The notes beneath the pieces were generated by a model, which was not told the DNA's origin, made no database searches, and worked only from the letters and a program-made list of their open reading frames with translations. Shown piece by piece: positions 1 through 3,994 of a DNA stretch of 6,034 bases. Origin of the DNA: DASUPK01 sp036520315 (GTDB lineage Bacteria; Actinomycetota; Thermoleophilia; Solirubrobacterales; 70-9); contig DATDJZ010000212.1 of the NCBI GenBank assembly GCA_036520315.1, positions 1 through 6,034 of the forward strand, read 5' to 3'. Position 1 is the first letter of the stretch, and the number at the start of each line of letters is the position of its first letter. The position numbers were made by a program, and so were the translations under genes.

Positions 1-953
1 CGCTCCTGGCGCAGCTTGCGCACCGCGATGAACTCGGTGATGCGCCGCTTCACGTCATCCAGCCCGGCGTGGTCCTCGTCGAGCACCTCGCGGGTGTGCG
101 CTGGGTCGAGCTTCTCCTCGGAGCGCTTCGACCACGGCACGGCCAGCAGCCAGTCGAGGTAGCTGCGAATCATCGATGACTCGGGCGACTGCTCGCCCTG
201 GCGCTCGAGCCGGCGCAGCTCGCGCTCGGCCTGCTCGGCGACCTCTTCAGGCATCTCGGCCTCCGCGATCTTGGTCTCGTACTCGGAGATCACGTCGCCC
301 TCGTCCTCGCCGAGCTCCTTGCGGATCGACTCCATCTGCTTGCGCAGGAAGTACTCGCGCTGCTGGGCCTGAGCGCCGGACTCGACGTCATCGCGGATCT
401 TGACGCGGACCTGCAGCTCGGCCAGACGCTCGCGCTGCATCTCGATCGCCAGCTCCAGCCGGGCCTTCACGTCGACGGTCTCGATCAGCTTCAGCTTCTG
501 CTCTCGTGTGAGGTCCGGGCTGAACCCGGTGGTGTCGGCGAGAGCGCCCGGCTCCTCGATGGAGCGAAGGAAGCTGCCGATGCGCTCATCGGCGCCGCGC
601 AGCTCGAGGATCTCCTCGACCACGGCCCGGTACTCCTGCATGAGCTCATTCGTGCGCTCATCGTCGGGGTGGCCGTCGTGGATCTCCTGGACATCGACGC
701 GCAACTGCCCGTCGGTGTCGGGCTCAGCCGCCCCGGCCAGCCCGCGATGGAGGCCGACCACGGTTGCCACGTGTGCGCCGCCCGGCAGCTGGCCACGCTC
801 GATCACCTCGGCGACCACGCCGATGCGGCCGAACTCGCCGTTCTGGCGCGGCAGGAGGAAGAGGCGATCCTCATCGCCGGTGTCGATCGGCAGGGTCGCC
901 GTGATGGAGGGGAAGACGATTGCTTCGTCGAGTGGAATCAGAAGAAGGTTCAT
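1..953 (-). CDS. lon: ATP-dependent protease Lon, N-terminal part (runs off left edge)
   Basis: Lon is a cytoplasmic homohexameric AAA+ serine protease that unfolds and degrades damaged and regulatory proteins. The visible 317 residues start MNLLLIPLDEAIVFPSITAT, typical of the LON substrate-binding domain (about residues 1-185). A helical linker follows with the family signature YFLRKQMESIRKELGE (201-216). Then come the SSMIRSYLDWLLAVPWSK block (259-276) and LDEDHAGLDDVKRRITEFIAV (291-311), the stretch that leads into the AAA+ module. The window ends roughly 15-20 residues before the expected Walker A motif, so the ATPase and Ser-Lys protease domains lie outside; family members are usually about 770-820 residues. 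The ATG at 953 is chosen because an in-frame TAG lies 33 bases upstream (986-984) and the LON fold begins at once; a TTG four codons upstream is a weaker alternative. The gene is divergent from the metallo-hydrolase. No frameshift is seen, and the identification is firm. Confidence 0.96.
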   Translation of the reverse strand, partial: MNLLLIPLDEAIVFPSITATLPIDTGDEDRLFLLPRQNGEFGRIGVVAEVIERGQLPGGAHVATVVGLHRGLAGAAEPDTDGQLRVDVQEIHDGHPDDERTNELMQEYRAVVEEILELRGADERIGSFLRSIEEPGALADTTGFSPDLTREQKLKLIETVDVKARLELAIEMQRERLAELQVRVKIRDDVESGAQAQQREYFLRKQMESIRKELGEDEGDVISEYETKIAEAEMPEEVAEQAERELRRLERQGEQSPESSMIRSYLDWLLAVPWSKRSEEKLDPAHTREVLDEDHAGLDDVKRRITEFIAVRKLRQE

Positions 954-987
954 GAGTAGATCCAATTTCTGTAGTTGGTACAGCTAG

Positions 988-993
988 AGGATA
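988..993 (-). promoter_or_regulatory. Possible -10 box for lon
   Basis: On the minus strand the hexamer TATCCT (TANNNT type) lies about 34 bases upstream of the lon ATG, in the AT-rich part of the divergent gap. A start site 6-7 bases further on would give a leader of roughly 25-30 nt. A weak purine-rich GGAT lies 9-12 bases before the ATG and is the only ribosome-binding candidate. No clear -35 hexamer was found at the usual distance, so this is tentative. Confidence 0.3.
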
Positions 994-1044
994 GCGACTC
1001 GATACCCACCGCTCGGCGGATGGCCGATCGAGGCGCCCCGTGGC

Positions 1045-1050
1045 TAGTCT
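1045..1050 (+). promoter_or_regulatory. TAGTCT -10 box, leaderless promoter of the metallo-hydrolase gene
   Basis: TAGTCT is followed by seven bases and then the ATG at 1058, so RNA synthesis would begin at or next to the A of the start codon. No Shine-Dalgarno sequence precedes the ATG. The box also argues against the in-frame GTG at 1040, which lies upstream of the hexamer. No -35 resembling TTGACA was found. Confidence 0.5.
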
Positions 1051-1057
1051 GGGCCCG

Positions 1058-1759
1058 ATGGCGAGCGTCCACCTACTCCTGCCGGCTCAGCGCTACGTCT
1101 TCGCCGTCTCCAACGGCGAGGCGGAGGCGGCGGCGATCGATAGCTCGGCGGAGGGCTTTCAGCGCTACAAGTCGCTGCAGGAGGGTGGCCGGACGGCTGG
1201 AATGGTCGCCTTCCCGAACACCCTGCTGATCCGGGGTGAGCGCGACTACCTCGTCGACCCCGGCCTGATCATGCAGGGTGCGCCGGTGCTCGGCGCGCTG
1301 GAGGAGCTTGGAGTCGATCCGAACGAGGTGAAGGACGTGATCCTCACCCACCTGCACTTCGACCATGCCGAGGGGCTGGCGGGATGGCCGATGCGGCGCA
1401 CCTACGTGCACAAGGTCGAGACCGAGGCGCCCTACGCCCAGCTCGTCTCCGGCGTTCTCGAGATGGCGAACCTGGAGGTGCTGGAGGGGGAGGAGGGTGA
1501 GATCGAGCCGGGTGTGCGCTGGATCCGGACCCCCGGTCACAGCGACGGCCTGATCTCGCTGCTCGTCGACACCGACGACGGCCTTGTAGTGATCGCCTCG
1601 GACTGCGTCGGGCCGCTGCCCGAGTACTTCGAGCAGATGGACCTGCCCGAGGACTTCGGGCCGGAGCGTGAGGAGCTGCTGAAGCAGTGGAAGCGCATCC
1701 GCGAGCTCGATCCAGCTGTGGTCATTCCCGGGCACAACCCGCCCGTGAAGCTGGGCTAG
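1058..1759 (+). CDS. Metallo-beta-lactamase-fold hydrolase (lactonase-like), 233 aa
   Basis: This is a probable cytoplasmic zinc hydrolase; no signal peptide is visible. The dinuclear metal site is complete: HLHFDH at residues 98-103 (H98, H100, D102, H103), H161 in TPGHSDG, D182 in ASDCVG and H226 in PGHNPP. The order and spacing resemble AHL-lactonase-like members of the superfamily. The tyrosine that AiiA-type lactonases carry three residues after the bridging Asp is absent (G185 occupies that place), so quorum-quenching lactonase activity should not be assumed. The first 60 residues, with VFAVSNGEAEAAAIDSS, are a subgroup-specific lead-in I cannot assign. The start is the ATG at 1058 because a TANNNT box lies seven bases upstream; the GTG at 1040 would add six residues. 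The tetR-type gene follows after 54 bases. The fold is certain; the substrate is unknown. Confidence 0.9.
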   Translation: MASVHLLLPAQRYVFAVSNGEAEAAAIDSSAEGFQRYKSLQEGGRTAGMVAFPNTLLIRGERDYLVDPGLIMQGAPVLGALEELGVDPNEVKDVILTHLHFDHAEGLAGWPMRRTYVHKVETEAPYAQLVSGVLEMANLEVLEGEEGEIEPGVRWIRTPGHSDGLISLLVDTDDGLVVIASDCVGPLPEYFEQMDLPEDFGPEREELLKQWKRIRELDPAVVIPGHNPPVKLG

Positions 1760-1775
1760 CGGGCCGCGTCACCGG

Positions 1776-1791
1776 CAGGCTGTCCAGCCAG
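1776..1791. repeat. Imperfect 16-bp palindrome upstream of the TetR-family gene (operator candidate)
   Basis: The sequence CAGGCTGTCCAGCCAG matches its own reverse complement at 12 of 16 positions. It ends nine bases before the TAATGT -10 box of the regulator gene, so it covers the expected -35 region. Size and position fit a site for TetR autorepression, but short GC-rich palindromes also arise by chance and no second copy was found. Confidence 0.3.
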
Positions 1792-1800
1792 CCAAGGTCC

Positions 1801-1806
1801 TAATGT
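1801..1806 (+). promoter_or_regulatory. TAATGT -10 box, leaderless promoter of the TetR-family gene
   Basis: TAATGT is followed by seven bases and then the GTG at 1814. This is the same layout as at the other four plus-strand genes. It supports the GTG start and transcription independent of the upstream hydrolase gene. No Shine-Dalgarno sequence is visible. Confidence 0.55.
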
Positions 1807-1813
1807 TCCGGCC

Positions 1814-2416
1814 GTGGAGGCCACGAAGACGCGGGAGCTCAGCGGGGAGAAGGCGCAGCGGATCGTCGAGGCGATGCGCTCCAGCGTCGCCCGCCGGGGC
1901 ATCGCCGGCTCCACCTTCGAGCACGTCGCCAGGGAGGCTGGCGTCAGCCGGGGCCTGCTGCACTACTACTTCGGCACCAAGGAGGCGCTCCTGGTCGAGG
2001 TGGTCCGGCGAGACACCGAGCACCGGATCGCCAGGCTCGACGAGCCTCTCGGCAAGGCTGGGTCGGTCGACGAGGTGCTCGAGATCCTGGTCGCGGACCT
2101 CCAGGACTCGATCCAGAACGAGCCCGGCTTCTGGGTACTGCTCTTCGACCTCTTCACGGCGGGGCGTCGCAACCCCGAGATCCAGCGAGAGGTGGGGGAG
2201 CTCTTCAACCGAACCCGCGACCACGTCGCGGACATCCTGCGCGCGAAGCAGGCCGAGGGCGTGATCTCGCCGAGCGCCGACATCAACGCGGTGGTCGCGC
2301 TGCTCTTCGCGATGGCGGACGGGATCGCTCTCCAGGTCCTCTCAGACCCGGAACGGGACCACACAGGCGTCATCGAGGCCGGGACCGAGGCCGCGCGCCA
2401 CCTCCTCGCCGGCTGA
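1814..2416 (+). CDS. TetR/AcrR-family transcriptional regulator, 200 aa
   Basis: This is a DNA-binding repressor that typically acts as a dimer released by a small ligand. The N-terminal TetR_N domain spans about residues 12-60. Its helix-turn-helix runs TFEHVAREAGVSRGLLHYYF (34-53), followed by the conserved GTKEALL (54-60). The C-terminal ligand and dimer domain (about 80-195) includes FWVLLFDLFTAGRRNPEIQ, and its layout recalls the BetI-like C-terminal type; the ligand cannot be read from sequence. Length is normal for the family. The GTG at 1814 is preferred over the ATG at 1874 because the latter would remove most of the first DNA-binding helix, and because of the TANNNT box seven bases upstream. 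The gene sits between a metallo-hydrolase and a hotdog protein, so those are the likeliest targets, along with itself. Confidence 0.94.
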   Translation: MEATKTRELSGEKAQRIVEAMRSSVARRGIAGSTFEHVAREAGVSRGLLHYYFGTKEALLVEVVRRDTEHRIARLDEPLGKAGSVDEVLEILVADLQDSIQNEPGFWVLLFDLFTAGRRNPEIQREVGELFNRTRDHVADILRAKQAEGVISPSADINAVVALLFAMADGIALQVLSDPERDHTGVIEAGTEAARHLLAG

Positions 2417-2426
2417 CTCCGAACCT

Positions 2427-2440
2427 GCGAGCGCGCTCGC
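2427..2440. repeat. Perfect 14-bp palindrome upstream of the hotdog gene (operator candidate)
   Basis: GCGAGCGCGCTCGC is identical to its reverse complement. It lies between the tetR stop codon and the hotdog gene, ending three bases before the TAGAGT -10 box, that is, inside the spacer of that promoter. A repressor bound here would block RNA polymerase. As RNA it could also form a short stem, but there is no loop or U-run as expected for an intrinsic terminator. Confidence 0.4.
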
Positions 2441-2443
2441 GCC

Positions 2444-2449
2444 TAGAGT
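2444..2449 (+). promoter_or_regulatory. TAGAGT -10 box, leaderless promoter of the hotdog gene
   Basis: TAGAGT is followed by seven bases and then the GTG at 2457. It supports the GTG start over the in-frame ATG at 2529. No Shine-Dalgarno or clear -35 sequence is seen; a perfect palindrome lies immediately upstream of the box. Confidence 0.55.
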
Positions 2450-2456
2450 CCCGCGC

Positions 2457-3557
2457 GTGATCTGGCAGGAGCCCGCCAAGGGCGGCTACCCCGACCGCTC
2501 CTTCCTGGCACTGCCGGGCGAGGGCCGCATGGGCGCCGCTCGCCGGGGGCTGATCCCGTACTCGCCGATGGGATACCTGACCGAGCTCACGATGACCGAG
2601 GGCTCGCGCGGGCACTCGACCTTCTCGATGCCCGCCTCGCCCTGGTTCGCGAACTCCTCGGGACTGATCTCGGGCGGGGTGCTGGCGCTGATCGGCGACG
2701 CCGCACTGGGCTCGGTAATCCATTCCGACGTCGGCCCGGGTCAGGGGATGACCACAGCGGAGCTCTCGATGTCATTCCTGCGGCCCGTCGTGCCGAAGGC
2801 CGGGACCGCGATCATCGGTTCGGGACAGCTGATCCACCGGGGCCGCTCGCTGGGGATCTCCGAGGCCTTCCTCTTCGACCACGACGACCAGCTGATTTCG
2901 CACGGGACCACCCGCTGCACGGTCTTCCCCCCCGTGGACCCCCTTCCCGATCCGCCGGAAGACGGCACCGCCGAGTTCGCTGAGCGGCCGCCCGGCGATG
3001 ACCCGAACGACCCACTGCGCCGCCCGGTGGAGGGCGAGGTGATCTCCCAGGAGGTCTTCGAGCGCCGCAGCGGCCTCGAGATCCTCCGGGACCTGATCGC
3101 CGGCGAGCTGCCCCGGCCGCCGATCTACCACCTCACCGGCCTGCGGCTGGCCGAGGCGGAGGAGGGGGAGACAGTGGCCGTGTTGCCCTGCAGCAGGTGG
3201 CTCTCGACCTCGGCGGGCACGATCCAGGGCGGCTTCACCGCCATGCTGGCCGAGAGTGCGATGACCTCGGCCGCCTTCAGCACCGCGCCCGCCGACGCGG
3301 CCGTCGCCACGCTCGACTTCAAGGTCAACTATCTGCGGCCGGTCTTCCCGGACGGCAACGAGGTGACCGCCCGCGCGCGCATCCTGCACCGCGGCAGAAC
3401 CCTGGTCGTGGCCGCGGCCGAGCTCACCAACGCGGAGGGCAAGAAGGTCGCCCTCGCGACCGGCTCCTCGATGTACCTGCCCGGCAGGCCCGCCAACCTG
3501 GTCGGCGTGGAGCTCGGCTCGGGCTCATCCGATCCCGAGGACGATCCCGGGGCCTAA
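2457..3557 (+). CDS. Tandem double-hotdog PaaI-type acyl-CoA thioesterase-like protein, 366 aa
   Basis: The protein contains two hotdog-fold domains of the PaaI/4HBT thioesterase superfamily, which hydrolyse acyl- or aryl-CoA thioesters in the cytoplasm. Domain 1 covers about residues 48-158 and domain 2 about 222-342, joined by an acidic, proline-rich linker (158-192). The repeat is plain: SGLISGGVLALIGDAALGS (68-86) matches AGTIQGGFTAMLAESAMTS (253-271), and LRPVVP with HRGRSL (108-113, 127-132) matches LRPVFP with HRGRTL (293-298, 311-316). The usual His of the HGG motif is Ser72 in domain 1 and Gln257 in domain 2, while the acidic residue is kept as D81 and E266. Single-domain relatives are about 130-150 residues and work as dimers of hotdogs, so this chain probably forms that pair within itself. 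Activity and substrate are inferred. The GTG start rests on the -10 box; the gene follows the TetR-family gene after 40 bases. Confidence 0.87.
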   Translation: MIWQEPAKGGYPDRSFLALPGEGRMGAARRGLIPYSPMGYLTELTMTEGSRGHSTFSMPASPWFANSSGLISGGVLALIGDAALGSVIHSDVGPGQGMTTAELSMSFLRPVVPKAGTAIIGSGQLIHRGRSLGISEAFLFDHDDQLISHGTTRCTVFPPVDPLPDPPEDGTAEFAERPPGDDPNDPLRRPVEGEVISQEVFERRSGLEILRDLIAGELPRPPIYHLTGLRLAEAEEGETVAVLPCSRWLSTSAGTIQGGFTAMLAESAMTSAAFSTAPADAAVATLDFKVNYLRPVFPDGNEVTARARILHRGRTLVVAAAELTNAEGKKVALATGSSMYLPGRPANLVGVELGSGSSDPEDDPGA

Positions 3558-3561
3558 CCGG

Positions 3562-3587
3562 TCGCGCGGCGCGCGATACAGTCGCGC
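3562..3587. repeat. Nested inverted repeats enclosing the -10 box of the small gene
   Basis: Three 6-base arms alternate: TCGCGC (3562-3567), GCGCGA (3571-3576) and TCGCGC (3582-3587). The middle arm pairs perfectly with either outer arm, across a GGC loop or across the TACAG that forms most of the -10 box. If transcription starts at the GTG, the outer right arm is not in the gene's own RNA, so a protein-binding site is more likely than an RNA switch. Read-through RNA from the hotdog gene could fold either way. Confidence 0.45.
3577..3582 (+). promoter_or_regulatory. TACAGT -10 box, leaderless promoter of the small hypothetical gene
   Basis: TACAGT is followed by six bases and then the GTG at 3589. 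It is set between two arms of an inverted repeat. There is no Shine-Dalgarno sequence before the GTG. Confidence 0.55.
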
Positions 3588-3588
3588 C

Positions 3589-3945
3589 GTGGGGCTGTTC
3601 GGCTTCCTGCGCAAGAACGACGAACGGGCGATGCCGGAGCCCGGGACTCCCGAGTTCGAGGCCGCCGTGGCGGGTTCCGCGATCCCGGATTCCCAGAGCG
3701 TCTCGATGGGCGAGCCCGGCTGGACCCAGCCCGGCGGCTCGCAGACCGTCGACCTGCGCGGCACGGGCAAGCGGGAGGAGATCCAGGGGGTCCTCCGCGA
3801 GCATGGGATCGACCCCGACCAGAGGGATCAGACAATCGACGCCTCGCAGGTGCCCGGCCTGCGGCAGGCTCTGCTCAGGGTGCTGTTCGGCCGGGTGCCG
3901 AACAGCGGCGGAATCGGCGAAGGGCTCCCGGAGCGGAAGCCGTAG
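3589..3945 (+). CDS. Small protein of unknown function, 118 aa
   Basis: I do not recognise this family. The start MGLFGFLRKNDERAMPEPG gives a short hydrophobic-then-basic N-terminus, too short for a signal peptide or membrane anchor. The middle (15-52) is rich in Pro, Gly and Ser and probably disordered. The C-terminal half looks folded: SQTVDLRGTGKREEIQGVLR (51-70), then EHGIDPDQRDQTIDASQVPG (71-90) and the probable helix LRQALLRVLFGRVP (91-104). No cysteines, metal motif or transmembrane segment are seen. It is likely soluble and cytoplasmic. That it is a real gene is supported by the reading frame filling the gap between two genes, the leaderless-type promoter at the GTG and the same codon bias as its neighbours. 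An internal ATG (3631) would cost 14 residues. It starts 31 bases after the hotdog gene and ends 49 bases before the glycosidase gene. Confidence 0.75.
   Translation: MGLFGFLRKNDERAMPEPGTPEFEAAVAGSAIPDSQSVSMGEPGWTQPGGSQTVDLRGTGKREEIQGVLREHGIDPDQRDQTIDASQVPGLRQALLRVLFGRVPNSGGIGEGLPERKP
3882..3906. repeat. Nine-base-pair inverted repeat inside the end of the small gene
   Basis: GCTGTTCGG (3882-3890) and CCGAACAGC (3898-3906) are perfect complements separated by seven bases, inside the codons for residues 98-106. The hairpin would form in the mRNA about 37 bases before the stop codon. No T-run follows, so it is not a standard intrinsic terminator. Confidence 0.4.
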
Positions 3946-3982
3946 CCCCGAGGGCACCCCGTCTGTGGGCGGATGCTGCTGA

Positions 3983-3988
3983 TACGGT
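3983..3988 (+). promoter_or_regulatory. TACGGT extended -10 box, leaderless promoter of the glycosidase gene
   Basis: TACGGT is preceded by TGA, giving an extended -10 (TGNTANNNT), and is followed by six bases and then the GTG at 3995. This GTG also gives a proper secretion signal, so promoter and protein evidence agree on the start. Confidence 0.6.
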
Positions 3989-3994
3989 CCGCCA

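Larger units (their letters stand above)
954..1057. other. Divergent intergenic region between lon and the metallo-hydrolase gene
   Basis: This 104-base gap must carry the promoters of both divergent genes. The lon-proximal half (about 954-1005) is visibly richer in A+T than anything else in the window, which fits a promoter. The half next to the hydrolase is GC-rich and ends in a TANNNT box just before the ATG. I looked for a HspR/HAIR-type or CIRCE-type heat-shock operator near lon and saw none. Confidence 0.6.

Noticed and set aside
400..987. 195-codon plus-strand frame
   Set aside because: It is antisense to lon, whose minus-strand translation matches the family throughout; the Ser/Arg-rich product is the usual mirror of that gene.
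954..1057. Heat-shock operator (HAIR or CIRCE) upstream of lon
   Set aside because: No CTTGAGT/ACTCAAG or TTAGCACTC/GAGTGCTAA type inverted repeat is present; isolated GACTC and GAGTA pieces do not pair at the right distance.
1073..1735. 220-codon open frame on the minus strand
   Set aside because: It is antisense to the metallo-hydrolase gene, which carries a full metal site. The translation has no recognisable domain.
3197..3982. 261-codon plus-strand frame spanning the hotdog and small genes
   Set aside because: It is out of frame with the second hotdog domain and reads as Arg/Ala/Gly/Ser-rich sequence; the real frames have domain matches and promoter boxes.
3946..3994. Intrinsic terminator between the small gene and the glycosidase gene
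   Set aside because: Only a four-base GCCC/GGGC stem is seen and no T-run follows.
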